From assembly GCF_000718785.1 (NCBI RefSeq), contig NZ_JOCA01000008.1:186001-250000 (forward strand): a stretch of 64,000 bases of DNA, given 5' to 3'. This document shows, in pieces, positions 34,039 to 43,762 of this stretch; position 1 is the stretch's first letter, and each line of letters starts with the position of its first letter. The notes under the pieces are model-generated. The model had not been told where the DNA came from and made no database searches. It saw only the letters and a program-made list of their open reading frames with translations. The translations under genes were made by a program, and so were the position numbers. The stretch comes from Streptomyces sp. NRRL WC-3626. Its GTDB lineage: Bacteria > Actinomycetota > Actinomycetes > Streptomycetales > Streptomycetaceae.

Positions 34039-36474
34039 TCACGCCGACGCGCGGACCTCCGCCGCCAGCGGCAGCTCCCCCGCCGAGCGGCCCGCCATTA
34101 CCCGGCACGGGCCCGGTTCGACCTGCCAGGTGTGGTGCTCCACCGACCAGTGCCGCAGTGCCCGCGCCGGGAGCCGTACCCGTGCCGTCACCGTCTCCCC
34201 CGGACCGGCGTGCACGGCCGCGTACCCGGCGAGCCACCGTTCGGGGCGGTCGACCGGGCCGGGCGGCCGGGCGAGATAGACCTGGACGACCTCCCGGCCC
34301 GCCCGCTCACCGGTGTTGCGTACCCGCACCGTCACCGTCAGGTCCTCCCCCGTCCGCCAGACAGGCGGCACACGCAACTCCTCGTACGACCATGTCGTAT
34401 AGCCGAGGCCGTGCCCGAACCAGTAGGCGGGCGCCCGGTGCTGACGCAGCCAGCCCCGGTAGCCGACGTGCAGGCCCTCGTCGTACGGGAGCCGGCCGTC
34501 GGCCGGGCGGGTGCGGGTGACGGGGGCGTCGGCGAGGACGGCCGGCCAGGTGGTGGGCAGCCGGCCGCCCGGCTCGGCGCGTCCGAAGAGCACGTCGGCC
34601 ACCCCTGCGCCGCCCTCCTGCCCGGGGAACCAGGCCAGCAGGACCGCGCCCGCCGCCTCCCGCCACGGCATCTCGACGGGCCCGCCGCTGTTGACCACGG
34701 CGACCGTGCGCGGATTGGCGGCGGCGACGGCGTGGACGAGCGCGTCCTGGCCGGCGCCGAGAGCGAGGCCGGTCCGGTCGTAGCCCTCGGACTCACCGTG
34801 TTCGGTCGTGCCGACGACCACGATCGCCGCGTCCGCCTCCCGCGCCGCACGGGCCGCCCCGGCCAGCGACGCGGCGGTGTCCGGGGCCGGCGGGGCGGCG
34901 CTGACGACGGTCGCGCGGCCGGTGCCCGGCGCCAGTTCACGGCGGGCCACCAGCAGCACGTCCCGGCCGGCCACCAACTCGGCGGCGGCATACCGGGCGG
35001 GCGGGTTCACGTGGACGACCGCCGGATCGTCGGTCGCGGGCGGGTACCGCCCGTCCAGGAGCACCCGCCCGTCCAGGGCCAGGCTCATCCGCCCGAAGCC
35101 CGCGACGCCGAGCGTCCAGCGGCCCCCGGTGCGGGGACGCAGCCGGGCACTGATCTCGACGGTGCGCGCGCCCGGCACCGGGCGCGGCTCCAGCAGCCGT
35201 CCGCCGCCCCGCCGTTCGGCGTACAGTTCGGCGCCGTCGGCGTCGAGTACGCGCAGCAGCACTCCGGGCAGGCCGGAGCGCGGGTCGGCGCACATCGAGG
35301 CGTCCAGGGCGGGCGCGGGGCCGTCCGGACGGGGGCCGGGGACGTGGACGACGCGGGCGCGGCCGCGCAGTGCGGCCCGGACGCCGTCCAGGACGGACAC
35401 CTCGTCCTGCGGGAAGACGCCCGCGCTGCCGCCGCCCTGGGAGCGGGTCCGTGCGGCGTGCTCCCCGATCACGGCGACCGTCCCGAGGCGGCCGGGGTCC
35501 AGGGGCAGGACGCCCCGGTTGCTCAGCAGCACCGCCCCGGCGGCGACGGCCCGCCGGGCCAGGGCCCGTACGTCCCGGGTGCGCATCGGGGCGCGGGCGG
35601 GGGGCCGTTCGTCACCGAGGGCGCCGCAGCGGGCGGCGAGCCGCAGCAGGCGCCGTACCTTGTCGTCGACGGCCGCCTCGGGCACGCCGCCGTCGGCCAC
35701 CGCGCGGGCCAGGGCCTCGCCCCAGGGGCCGTCCGGCCCGGGCATGGCGAGGTCCAGCGCGGCACGCGCGGTGGGTACGGTGTCGCGCACCGCTCCCCAG
35801 TCGGAGACGACGACACCGTCGAAGCCCCATTCGCTCTTCAGCGGGTCGGCGAGCAGCCCGCTGGCGGTCATCGTGGTGCCGTCGACCGCGTTGTAGCCGG
35901 CCATCACCAGGCGTACCCCGGCGCCCACCGCGGCTTCGAAGGGCGCCAGATACACCTCCCGCAGGGCGCGTTCGCCGACGCGTACGTCGACGGTGAGCCG
36001 GTCGGTCTCGGAGTCGTTGGCCACGTAGTGCTTGGCCGTCGCGGCCACCCCGCCCGCCTGGATGCCGCGGACGAGGGCGGCGCCGATCCGGCCGGTCAGC
36101 TCCGGGTCCTCGGAGAAGCACTCGAAGTGCCGGCCGCCCAGCGGGCTGCGGTGCAGGTTGAGGTTGGGGGCGAGCAGGACGTGCACGCCCTTGCGCCGTG
36201 CCTCGGCGGCGAGGAGGCCGCCGAGGCGTTCCACGAGTGTCTCGTCCCAGGTGGCGGCGAGCGCGGTCGCGGACGGCAGCAGCACGGAGGTACTGCGCTC
36301 GTCCCACGACTGCCCGCGTACGCCCGCCGGCCCGTCCGACATCACCAACTCACGCAGTGCCACGGCCGGTTCGGCGCGGGTGCGCCAGGTCGTGGCGCCG
36401 CTGAGCAGCAGCGCGCGGGCGCGCGGGGTCAGTTTGCCCAGCAGTCGCTCGATGTCGTCCTCGCTCGTCCCCAC
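34039..36474 (-). CDS. GH3 beta-glucosidase with inserted PA14-like domain
   Basis: 811 residues, no signal peptide. The GH3 TIM-like domain contains MSDGPAGVRG, LLAPNLNLHRSPLGGRHFE, KHYVANDSE and nucleophile Asp225 in VVSDWGA. An insertion at about 410-530 (LLRVLDADGAELYAERRGGG ... MSLALDGRVLLDG) looks like a PA14 domain, as in fungal and Streptomyces beta-glucosidases. A fibronectin-III-like domain ends the protein. It would release glucose from beta-linked oligosaccharides inside the cell. The GTG start at 36474 is chosen by frame context. It lies 32 bases after the GH2-like gene, consistent with an operon. Confidence 0.9.
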   Translation of the reverse strand: MGTSEDDIERLLGKLTPRARALLLSGATTWRTRAEPAVALRELVMSDGPAGVRGQSWDERSTSVLLPSATALAATWDETLVERLGGLLAAEARRKGVHVLLAPNLNLHRSPLGGRHFECFSEDPELTGRIGAALVRGIQAGGVAATAKHYVANDSETDRLTVDVRVGERALREVYLAPFEAAVGAGVRLVMAGYNAVDGTTMTASGLLADPLKSEWGFDGVVVSDWGAVRDTVPTARAALDLAMPGPDGPWGEALARAVADGGVPEAAVDDKVRRLLRLAARCGALGDERPPARAPMRTRDVRALARRAVAAGAVLLSNRGVLPLDPGRLGTVAVIGEHAARTRSQGGGSAGVFPQDEVSVLDGVRAALRGRARVVHVPGPRPDGPAPALDASMCADPRSGLPGVLLRVLDADGAELYAERRGGGRLLEPRPVPGARTVEISARLRPRTGGRWTLGVAGFGRMSLALDGRVLLDGRYPPATDDPAVVHVNPPARYAAAELVAGRDVLLVARRELAPGTGRATVVSAAPPAPDTAASLAGAARAAREADAAIVVVGTTEHGESEGYDRTGLALGAGQDALVHAVAAANPRTVAVVNSGGPVEMPWREAAGAVLLAWFPGQEGGAGVADVLFGRAEPGGRLPTTWPAVLADAPVTRTRPADGRLPYDEGLHVGYRGWLRQHRAPAYWFGHGLGYTTWSYEELRVPPVWRTGEDLTVTVRVRNTGERAGREVVQVYLARPPGPVDRPERWLAGYAAVHAGPGETVTARVRLPARALRHWSVEHHTWQVEPGPCRVMAGRSAGELPLAAEVRASA

Positions 36475-36506
36475 CCGGGTCCCCGCCCTCTCTTCCCGAT
36501 GCCGTG

Positions 36507-38252
36507 TCAGTTGTAGACGCCGAACTCGTACAGCGAGTAGCCGTAACCGGTGCCACGTGCGGTGCCGTTGACCCGGACGTAGCGGCCGGTGCCGGTGACG
36601 TCGAGGGTGTCGACACCGCCGTTGCCGTCGGTGACGGTGCGTACGGTCTGCCAGTTCTGTCCGTCGTCGGAGGTCTGGATGGTGTACGCCCGGGCGTAGG
36701 AGGTCTCCCAGTACAGCTGCACATGCCGGAAGGCGGTGCGGCTGCCGAGGTCCACGCGCAGCCACTGGGGGTCGCTCCAGTCACTGGCCCAGCGCGTGTT
36801 CGCGTCGCCGTCCACGGCGTTGGCGGCGGGGCAGGGGCAGTCGCCGTAACCCGGCTGGAACGACGAGGCGGTGGCCGGTTTGCCGAGCGCCACGTCGGTG
36901 CCGTCCACGGCGGGCGGCACGACCCGCGCGGAGAGGGTCTCCACGCCGACGTTGCCCTTGCCGTCGGTGGCCTTGACGTACAGCTTCCACACACCGGGAC
37001 GCTCGGGCGCGGTGACCTTCAGCCGGCCGCCGCCCAGGTCGGTGAACGGCAGGGTGGTCAACTGCTTGCCCTGGTCGATGTAGTTGCTGTTGGCCTGTAC
37101 CTCGTACGCGATCCGGTCGCCGTCCGGGTCGGTCGCCCGGGTGGTGAGCACCAGGTCCTTGCCCGCCTGCACCCGGCCCGCGTCGCCCTCGACGCCGAAG
37201 CCGGAGACCACCGGCGGTGTGTTGTCGCGCGAGGTGTCGGCGCCGTACGCCCGTTTCACCGCGTAGTACGACAGCCGCTTCTCGCCGGCCGGGAGGAGGT
37301 TGAACCAGATGCCGCCGAAGTCGTACTCGGTGCCGTAGTGGAACAGGGTCGCGCCGAGGGCGACGCCGCGGTGCCCGGTGACGCAGTTCCAGGCCTTGGT
37401 GTACCCCTCGGCCTTCGCCCGGTCGGTGGGTTCCCTCGGTACGCCGTTGGCGTCGTCCGGCACCTCCCACTCGCCGGCCGGACCGGACTCGGTGACGATG
37501 TACGGCTTCGTGTAGCCGCCCTGTTCCCAGGCGGCCCGGACGTCACAGACGGCGTCGTAGGAGTTGACGGCGTACAGGTCCAGGTCGGGGGCGTTCCTCT
37601 TGTAGTACGGCCAGGCGCCGACCCAGGCATCGGTGGAGGTCACCGGGTGGTCGGGGTCGGCGGCGTGGATCCGCTTCGTCACGTCGTTGACGAAGGTGGT
37701 GTAGGCGTCGCGCTGCCGCTCGAGTTCGTCGCCGCTGTAGCAGTTCTGCAGGCCGAGCACGGACTCGTTTCCGACGTTCCACATGAGGACGCCCGGGTGG
37801 TCCTTGTACTCCCGCACCCAGCGCGGGAACTCGGCGAGCATCTGCTCCTTGTACGCGGTGTCCGTCAGGTAGTTCACGCAGCCGCCGCTGCCCGGTCCGC
37901 CGCCGGGCTGCAGCCAGAACCCGGCGATGACCTTGACGCCGTGCGCGGCGGCGGAGTCGAGCAGGGGCCTGCTGCTCGCGTCCGTGCCCCAGGTGCGGAT
38001 GGTGTTGACGCCCATGGACTTCAGGTCGGGCAGGTAGCGGTCGGCGTCGGCGACGGAGGGACCCCAGGTCAGGCCCTTGATCTGGTACGGGCTGCCGTCG
38101 ACGGTCAGCTGCCAGTTGCCCTGGCCGCCGGTGACCTTCACCGTGCTGCCCGCGGCGACGGCCTGCGGGCCGGGCAGGGCGGTGAGGGCGCCGGCGGTGA
38201 GCAGGGCGGCGGTCAGGGGTGCGGTGAGTCTGCGGGCGTGTGGTCGGCTCAT
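36507..38252 (-). CDS. Secreted GH2-like TIM-barrel glycosidase with discoidin domain
   Basis: 581 residues with a Sec signal peptide (to about 34). A TIM barrel with acid/base Glu163 in WNVGNES and probable nucleophile Glu255 in IVTESGP places it in clan A near GH2/GH5. A linker with Ig-like character (about 330-440) follows, then a C-terminal F5/8C discoidin domain (about 445-581; ANTRWASDWSDPQWLRVDLG). It is a secreted carbohydrase; substrate unassigned but context favours beta-glucan. It sits between the DUF1996 and GH3 genes on the same strand. Confidence 0.85.
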   Translation of the reverse strand: MSRPHARRLTAPLTAALLTAGALTALPGPQAVAAGSTVKVTGGQGNWQLTVDGSPYQIKGLTWGPSVADADRYLPDLKSMGVNTIRTWGTDASSRPLLDSAAAHGVKVIAGFWLQPGGGPGSGGCVNYLTDTAYKEQMLAEFPRWVREYKDHPGVLMWNVGNESVLGLQNCYSGDELERQRDAYTTFVNDVTKRIHAADPDHPVTSTDAWVGAWPYYKRNAPDLDLYAVNSYDAVCDVRAAWEQGGYTKPYIVTESGPAGEWEVPDDANGVPREPTDRAKAEGYTKAWNCVTGHRGVALGATLFHYGTEYDFGGIWFNLLPAGEKRLSYYAVKRAYGADTSRDNTPPVVSGFGVEGDAGRVQAGKDLVLTTRATDPDGDRIAYEVQANSNYIDQGKQLTTLPFTDLGGGRLKVTAPERPGVWKLYVKATDGKGNVGVETLSARVVPPAVDGTDVALGKPATASSFQPGYGDCPCPAANAVDGDANTRWASDWSDPQWLRVDLGSRTAFRHVQLYWETSYARAYTIQTSDDGQNWQTVRTVTDGNGGVDTLDVTGTGRYVRVNGTARGTGYGYSLYEFGVYN

Positions 38253-38329
38253 GTGGGGTCTCCGGGTACGGGGTGGGGGGCGGCCCGGCCGTGACAGGGC
38301 GTGGACGGCCGGACCGGCCCGTTCGGTGC

Positions 38330-38358
38330 GGCCGGCCCGCCCTTGCGGGGAGCCGGCC
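38330..38358 (-). terminator. Hairpin after the DUF1996 gene
   Basis: GGCCGGC-CCGC pairs with GCGG and GCCGGCC, leaving a small bulge, 12 bases past the DUF1996 stop (minus strand). It suggests at least partial termination before the GH2-like gene. Confidence 0.5.
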
Positions 38359-38369
38359 GGGGGGCGGGT

Positions 38370-39440
38370 TCAGGGCAGTTCGTAGCGCTCGTTCAGGGCC
38401 GCGCCGGCCTCCGGGTGGTTCTGGTCGTAGCCGCGCGCGTCGCACTGCAGACCGCCGACGACGCAGTGGTCGACCATGGCCTTCAGGGTGCGTTCGTCCC
38501 ACGCGTTGAAGAAGTCGTAGTGGAACGAGTAGCTCGCGCCACTGGCCAGCCGCACCCGTGAGAGGTCGCCGTTGACCGGGAACGCCATCTTGAACTCGAT
38601 CATCGGCAGGGCCACCGGGTGGGAGGCCGGGCAGATGTTGTTGTTGGTACCGGGGTTCACCACCGGATAGGCCATGTGGGCCTGGTGGTTCGGGGTGTCC
38701 AGGTTGCGGCCGTCCCAGCAGCTGGGCGCCTGGAACCGGATGTTGACCTGGACGTCACGGCGGTCGGGGCAGTCGGCCGGGAAGTCGACGTTGAAGAAGC
38801 TGTCACCGCACTCCCAGCCCTCGACGAAGCCCCGGTGGCCGCGGAACTCCTGGGCGCTCTGCATGGGGCTGCCGACGACATAGCGCAGTCCCTTGGGGAA
38901 GGGCCGCACGCTGGTGTAGTCGGTGACGCCGGCCTTGTAGTAGATGACCTGCGGACCCACCGGCAGGACCGGCCGGTCGCCGTCGTACATGGTGGGCATC
39001 CAGTACGCCGACCGGTCGCCGGGGGCGAGGCAGGTGGTGGAACCCGCGGCGAGCGAGGCCGTCGTGCTGTTCGCGTCGGTCGTCGTGTTGCCCATGAACG
39101 TGTGGTCGTGGGACTTGCCGGGCTGCTGCGGGTAGACGATCGGGTCGTCGGGCGCGGTGTGGGTGACCGAGCAGTTGGCCTGGAACTCGTGGAAGTAGCG
39201 GTGCGGCGGCTCCTTCGTGGACGGGGCGACACCGGTGACCGGCGGGTTCGCGGGGATGTAGCCGTCGCCGTCGGGGTCCTCGGGCGAGGCGGCGGTCGAG
39301 ACCGCCATGGTGTGCCCGGCGGGGTGCACGGCCGGAGCGTCGGCGTCGGCACCGGCCGCGACCGTGCCGACCCCGATCGAGGTCAGCAGTAACGCGGTCG
39401 CGATCAGGGTGCCGGACAGAACTCTTGATCTCCGTGGCAT
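38370..39440 (-). CDS. Secreted DUF1996 protein
   Basis: 356 residues with a signal peptide (ALLLTSIGVGTVAAGA). DUF1996 marks are ANCSVTHTAPDDPIVYPQQP, the SHDHTFMGN histidine motif, CLAPGDRSAYWMP and several conserved Cys (GWECGDSFF, APSCWDG, DHCVVGGLQCD) that probably form disulphides. The family is best known from fungal secreted proteins; biochemical activity is not firmly assigned. AGGAGG lies 5 bases before the ATG. Promoter and LacI-type operator lie directly upstream. Confidence 0.9.
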   Translation of the reverse strand: MPRRSRVLSGTLIATALLLTSIGVGTVAAGADADAPAVHPAGHTMAVSTAASPEDPDGDGYIPANPPVTGVAPSTKEPPHRYFHEFQANCSVTHTAPDDPIVYPQQPGKSHDHTFMGNTTTDANSTTASLAAGSTTCLAPGDRSAYWMPTMYDGDRPVLPVGPQVIYYKAGVTDYTSVRPFPKGLRYVVGSPMQSAQEFRGHRGFVEGWECGDSFFNVDFPADCPDRRDVQVNIRFQAPSCWDGRNLDTPNHQAHMAYPVVNPGTNNNICPASHPVALPMIEFKMAFPVNGDLSRVRLASGASYSFHYDFFNAWDERTLKAMVDHCVVGGLQCDARGYDQNHPEAGAALNERYELP

Positions 39441-39473
39441 GGAGACCTCCTGAGAGGGGTCGGGGAAAATCTC

Positions 39474-39487
39474 GGAGAGCGCTCTCC
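39474..39487. promoter_or_regulatory. LacI-type operator for the DUF1996 gene
   Basis: A perfect 14-bp palindrome GGAGAGCGCTCTCC. On the minus strand TTGACA (complement at 39521-39526) and AACACT (complement at 39497-39502), spaced 18 bases, form a promoter whose expected start falls just before the palindrome, an ideal roadblock position. Confidence 0.75.
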
Positions 39488-39496
39488 CACGGACGG

Positions 39497-39526
39497 AGTG
39501 TTGAGCTCCCGGCGGGAAGGTGTCAA
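39497..39526 (-). promoter_or_regulatory. Promoter of the DUF1996 gene
   Basis: Consensus -35 TTGACA, 18-base spacer, -10 AACACT on the minus strand, about 60 bases upstream of the ATG at 39440. Confidence 0.6.
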
Positions 39527-39625
39527 GGGATCCGGCACAAGGATCAACAGGTCACGCGCTCACCTCACCAACGGGCGGCGTATCCACACTTGTTGAACAC
39601 GGCGAAGGTTGAACGGTCATAACTC

Positions 39626-39654
39626 TTGACGTGTCTCGCACACGGATGAAACAT
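39626..39654 (+). promoter_or_regulatory. Promoter of the beta-helix protein gene
   Basis: TTGACG (39626), 17-base spacer, AAACAT (39649-39654). The expected start near 39661 is immediately followed by a LacI-type operator. Confidence 0.55.
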
Positions 39655-39662
39655 GCAGACCC

Positions 39663-39676
39663 AGAGAGCGCTCCCC
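39663..39676. promoter_or_regulatory. LacI-type operator for the beta-helix protein gene
   Basis: AGAGAGCGCTCCCC shares the GAGAGCGCTC core with sites at 33812 and 39474 and covers the expected transcription start. Confidence 0.65.
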
Positions 39677-39720
39677 CACCCCCACATCGTTCACTTTCCG
39701 AACAAGGAGAGAGACGCCCC

Positions 39721-41523
39721 ATGCCCGCTTCCCCCACGAACTCCCCCACACCCGAACCCTCCGGGGTACGGCGCCGGGCCCTGCTGGGCGCCGCCGCGGC
39801 CGCTCCCGTACTGGCCGCGGGCCTGTCCACGACGGCCTCCGCCGCGACCCCGGCGGGGCGCAAGAAGCCGCGCCGGCTGCGGGCCGGCGGCGATCTCGGC
39901 CCCAACGTGATCGTCTTCGACCCGTCCACGCCGGGCATCCAGGGCCGCCTTGACGAGATCTTCCGGCAGCAGGAGAGCGCCCAGTTCGGCACCGGCCGCT
40001 ATCAACTCCTGTTCAAGCCGGGCACGTACAACGGGCTCAACGCCCAAATAGGCTTCTACACCTCCATCTCCGGACTGGGTCTCTCCCCCGACGACACCAC
40101 CATCAACGGTGATGTGACGGTCGACGCCGGCTGGTTCGACGGCAACGCCACGCAGAACTTCTGGCGTTCGGCGGAGAACCTCGCCGTCGTCCCGGTCAAC
40201 GGCACCAACCGGTGGGCGGTCGCGCAGGCGGCCCCGTTCCGGCGGATGCACGTTCGCGGCGGGCTCAACCTCGCTCCGGACGGCTACGGCTGGGCCAGCG
40301 GCGGCTACATCGCGGACAGCCGGGTCGACGGCACGGTCGGGCCGTACTCGCAGCAGCAGTGGTACACCCGCGACAGCTCGGTCGGCGGCTGGACCAACGC
40401 CGTCTGGAACATGGTGTTCTCGGGTGTCGAGGGCGCTCCCGCACAGGGCTTCCCGGAGCCGCCGTACACCACGCTCGACCGGACCCCGGTCTCCCGCGAG
40501 AAGCCGTTCCTGTACCTCGAAGGCGACCAGTACCGCGTCTTCCTGCCCGCGCTGCGCACCGACGCGCGCGGTGTCACCTGGGGCAACGGCACCCCGCGCG
40601 GCACCTCGCTGCCACTGGACCGCTTCTACGTCGCGAAGCCGGGCGACTCGGCGGCCACCCTCAACCAGGCGCTCGGCCAGGGCCTCAACCTGCTGCTCAC
40701 GCCGGGGATCTACCACGTCGACCAGCCGGTCCGGGTGGACCGCGCCGGCACGGTCGTCCTGGGCCTCGGCTACGCCACCCTGATCCCCGGCAACGGTGTC
40801 ACCGCCCTCAAGGTCGCCGACGTCGACGGCGTACGCCTCGCGGGCTTCCTCATCGACGCCGGGCCCGTCAACTCGCCCGTCCTGCTGGAGGTCGGCCCGG
40901 ACGGCGCCTCCCGGAACCACTCCGCCGACCCCGTCACCGTGCAGGACGTCTTCCTCCGCGTCGGCGGGGCCGGCCCCGGCAGGGCGACCACCGCGATGGT
41001 GGTCAACGCCCGGCACACCATCGTCGACCACACCTGGGTCTGGCGCGCCGACCACGGCGACGGCGTCGGCTGGGAGACCAACCGCTGCGACTACGGCGTC
41101 GTCGTCAACGGCCACGACGTCCTCGCCACCGGCCTGTTCGTCGAGCACTTCAACAAGTACGACGTGCAGTGGAACGGCGAACGCGGCCGCACGGTCTTCT
41201 TCCAGAACGAGAAGGCCTACGACGCCCCCGACCAGGCCGCCGTGCAGAACGGCTCGATCAAGGGCTACGCGGCCTACAAGGTCGGCGACCACGTCACCAC
41301 CCACGAGGGCTGGGGCATGGGCAGTTACTGCTACTACAACGTGAACCCGGGCATCGTCCAGCACCACGGCTTCGCCGCGCCGAACCGGCCGGACGTGCGC
41401 TTCCACGGACTGCTGGTGGTGTCGCTGAGCGGCAACGGGCAGTACGAGTGCGTCATCAACGACACCGGTTCCCCGACGTCCGGCACCGACACGGTGCCCT
41501 CCAAGGTGGTGTCGTACCCCTGA
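39721..41523 (+). CDS. Tat-secreted right-handed beta-helix protein, probable glycan-active enzyme
   Basis: 600 residues. The N terminus carries a Tat signal (GVRRRALLGAAAAAPVLAAG). The rest shows the short repeated strands and Asn ladders of a right-handed beta-helix, in two halves (about 60-270 and 300-560) joined near LPLDRFYVAKPGDS. Two-helix architecture recalls GH55 exo-beta-1,3-glucanases, and GH87 also uses this fold; I cannot confirm a family from motifs. It is often annotated in Streptomyces with uninformative names. AGGAGAGAG precedes the ATG at 39721. Its operator and position suggest co-regulation with the divergent DUF1996 gene by LacI. Confidence 0.8.
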   Translation: MPASPTNSPTPEPSGVRRRALLGAAAAAPVLAAGLSTTASAATPAGRKKPRRLRAGGDLGPNVIVFDPSTPGIQGRLDEIFRQQESAQFGTGRYQLLFKPGTYNGLNAQIGFYTSISGLGLSPDDTTINGDVTVDAGWFDGNATQNFWRSAENLAVVPVNGTNRWAVAQAAPFRRMHVRGGLNLAPDGYGWASGGYIADSRVDGTVGPYSQQQWYTRDSSVGGWTNAVWNMVFSGVEGAPAQGFPEPPYTTLDRTPVSREKPFLYLEGDQYRVFLPALRTDARGVTWGNGTPRGTSLPLDRFYVAKPGDSAATLNQALGQGLNLLLTPGIYHVDQPVRVDRAGTVVLGLGYATLIPGNGVTALKVADVDGVRLAGFLIDAGPVNSPVLLEVGPDGASRNHSADPVTVQDVFLRVGGAGPGRATTAMVVNARHTIVDHTWVWRADHGDGVGWETNRCDYGVVVNGHDVLATGLFVEHFNKYDVQWNGERGRTVFFQNEKAYDAPDQAAVQNGSIKGYAAYKVGDHVTTHEGWGMGSYCYYNVNPGIVQHHGFAAPNRPDVRFHGLLVVSLSGNGQYECVINDTGSPTSGTDTVPSKVVSYP

Positions 41524-41588
41524 TCCCGCCGCCGGGGGGCATGCCCCGACCGAACGCCGGCGGTCGGGTGTGCTCGTACGGCGACGGT

Positions 41589-41625
41589 GGCGGCCCCTCC
41601 CGGCTGAGTTGCGGGAGGGGCCGCC
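41589..41625. terminator. Bidirectional terminator between beta-helix and EF-G-like genes
   Basis: A perfect 14-bp stem (GGCGGCCCCTCCCG with its complement) and a 9-base loop, between two convergent stop codons. Confidence 0.85.
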
Positions 41626-41634
41626 GTCCACGCG

Positions 41635-43671
41635 TTACCGCGTGGGCGCGGGCGCGTAGCCGGTGGGCCGGGTGGTGAAGGTGCCTCGGCCCTGGGTGCG
41701 GCTGCGCAACCGGGTCGCGTAGCCGAACAGTTCGGCCAGCGGCACGGTCGCGGTGACGACCGTGGCACCCGCCCGGGTGACCGAGCCGGTCACCCGGCCG
41801 CGGCGCGCGGCAAGATCACCGAGCACCCCGCCGACCGAGTCCTCGGGCACGGTGACGGTGACCTCGACGACGGGTTCCAGCAGGACCATCGCGCAGGCCC
41901 GCAGGGCGTCCCGGAGTCCCAGCCGTCCGGCCGTGCGGAACGCCGTGTCCGACGAGTCCTTCACATGGGTCGAACCGTCGGTGAGCGTGACGCGGAGCCC
42001 GGTCACCGGATGGCCGCCCAGGGGCCCTTCGGCCAGGGCGTCCCGGCAGCCGGCCTCGACCGCGCGGACGTACTCCTGCGGGACCCGGCCGCCGACGACC
42101 GCCGAACGGAACCCGAACCCGGACTCCGGGGAGTCCAGCGGCTCGACGTCCAGCACGACATGGGCGAACTGCCCCGCCCCGCCGTCCTGTTTGACGTGCC
42201 GGTACACGAACCCGGACACTCCCCGGCCCACCGTCTCCCGGTGACTCACCCGGGGGCGGCCGACGTTCACACCCAGCCCGTGCTCACGCCGGACCTTCTC
42301 CGCCGCGACCTCCAGGTGAAGTTCGCCCATGCCGGACAGCACCGTCTGCCCGGTCTCCGGGTCGGTGCGCACGACCAGCGAGGGGTCCTCCTCGGCGAGC
42401 CGCGCGAGCGCCGACGCCAGACGCCCGGTGTCGGTGCCCTTCAGTGCCTCGACGGCCACGGAGACGACCGGTTCGGCGACCCCCGGGGGTTCCAGGACCA
42501 GCGGGTTCTCCGGTGCGCACAGGGTGGCGCCGGGGCGGGCGGACTTCAGCCCGATCACGGCGACGATGTCCCCGGCGACGGCCCGGTCCAGCCGGTCGTG
42601 CCGGTCGGCCTGGACGCGCAGGATGCGGGCGACGCGCTCGGAGCGGCGTGCGGTGGCGTCCCATACCGTGTCTCCCTTCTCGATCGTTCCCGAGTACACC
42701 CGCAGATAGGTCAGCCGCCCGGTGGCGGTCGCGTTCACCTTGAACGCGAGGGCCGCGAGCGGTGCCGCCGGGTCGGCGGCCCGCCGCTGTTCGCCGCCGT
42801 CGCGGTCCGTGCCGTGCACCGGCGGCACGTCGAGCGGCGACGGCAGGTAGGCGAGTACGGCGTCCAGCAGCGGTTCGACACCGCGGTTGCGGTAGGCGGA
42901 GCCGCACAGGACGACGACGGCGTCACCGCGGTGGGTGAGGTCCCGCAGCGCGGCGGCGAGCGTGGCGTCGCCGAGCGTGCCGGTGTCGCAGAACTCCTCC
43001 AGCGCGCCCGGATGCCGTTCGGCGACGGTCTCCTCCAGCAGCCGGCGCCGTGTGCGCGCCTCCTCGCGCAGTTCGTCCGGCACGGGTGCCGCGTCGTCGG
43101 CCTTGCCCTCGTCGGTCCAGGTCAGGGCACGCATGCGCAGCAGGTCGACGACGCCGGTGAAGGTGTCCTCCGCGCCCATGGGCAGCTGCACCGCCAGGGG
43201 TACGGGGTGCAGCCGCTCCCGGATGGAGGCGACGGCGGCGTCCAGGTCGGCGCCGGCCCGGTCCATCTTGTTGACGAACGCGATCCGCGGCACACCGTGC
43301 CGGTCCGCCTGCCGCCACACCGACTCGCTCTGCGGCTCCACACCGGCGACCGCGTCGAACACGGCCACCGCGCCGTCGAGGACGCGCAGGGAACGCTCCA
43401 CCTCGTCGGCGAAGTCGACATGGCCCGGGGTGTCGATGAGGTTGATCCGGTGACCGTCCCAGGCGCAGCTGACGGCGGCGGCGAAGATGGTGATGCCCCG
43501 GTCGCGTTCCTGCGGGTCGAAGTCGGTGACGGTGGTGCCGTCATGGACCTCGCCGCGCTTGTAGGTGGTGCCGGTGGCGAACAGGATCCGCTCGGTGACG
43601 GTGGTCTTGCCGGCGTCGACGTGGGCGAGGATGCCCAGGTTGCGGACGGTGGCGAGGGGGTTGGTGCGCAT
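41635..43671 (-). CDS. EF-G paralogue (translation elongation factor G-like GTPase)
   Basis: 678 residues. All GTPase motifs are intact: G1 AHVDAGKTT (16-24), G2 RGITI, G3 DTPGHVDF, G4 [12 protein letters not shown] domains II-V follow, with SGMGELHLE in domain III and a C-terminal domain V. It is not the housekeeping fusA, which would lie in the str operon. Such paralogues may be alternative translocases or protect ribosomes from drugs; it is closer to EF-G than to TetM-type proteins by its N-terminal region. ATG 43671 has GAAAGG 9 bases upstream, sequestered in a hairpin, with a candidate leader peptide further upstream. Confidence 0.9.
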   Translation of the reverse strand: MRTNPLATVRNLGILAHVDAGKTTVTERILFATGTTYKRGEVHDGTTVTDFDPQERDRGITIFAAAVSCAWDGHRINLIDTPGHVDFADEVERSLRVLDGAVAVFDAVAGVEPQSESVWRQADRHGVPRIAFVNKMDRAGADLDAAVASIRERLHPVPLAVQLPMGAEDTFTGVVDLLRMRALTWTDEGKADDAAPVPDELREEARTRRRLLEETVAERHPGALEEFCDTGTLGDATLAAALRDLTHRGDAVVVLCGSAYRNRGVEPLLDAVLAYLPSPLDVPPVHGTDRDGGEQRRAADPAAPLAALAFKVNATATGRLTYLRVYSGTIEKGDTVWDATARRSERVARILRVQADRHDRLDRAVAGDIVAVIGLKSARPGATLCAPENPLVLEPPGVAEPVVSVAVEALKGTDTGRLASALARLAEEDPSLVVRTDPETGQTVLSGMGELHLEVAAEKVRREHGLGVNVGRPRVSHRETVGRGVSGFVYRHVKQDGGAGQFAHVVLDVEPLDSPESGFGFRSAVVGGRVPQEYVRAVEAGCRDALAEGPLGGHPVTGLRVTLTDGSTHVKDSSDTAFRTAGRLGLRDALRACAMVLLEPVVEVTVTVPEDSVGGVLGDLAARRGRVTGSVTRAGATVVTATVPLAELFGYATRLRSRTQGRGTFTTRPTGYAPAPTR

Positions 43672-43680
43672 GGCCCGTGG

Positions 43681-43704
43681 CCTTTCGGATGTTTCCGGAA
43701 AAGG
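43681..43704 (-). promoter_or_regulatory. Hairpin that would cover the EF-G paralogue ribosome-binding site
   Basis: On the minus strand CCTTTTCCGGA pairs with TCCGAAAGG (two unpaired bases), locking the GAAAGG Shine-Dalgarno sequence into the stem. Downstream of a small ORF this is the layout of translational attenuation. Confidence 0.45.
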
Positions 43705-43762
43705 GCTGCGCGATTCCCGGCGCACGCGTCGTACGCCCCTCGATCGGTCGGGGCGTCGAAGG

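Noticed and set aside
41635..43671. TetM-type ribosomal protection protein
   Set aside because: The N-terminal segment ([20 protein letters not shown]) follows EF-G rather than TetM; drug protection remains possible but is not shown.
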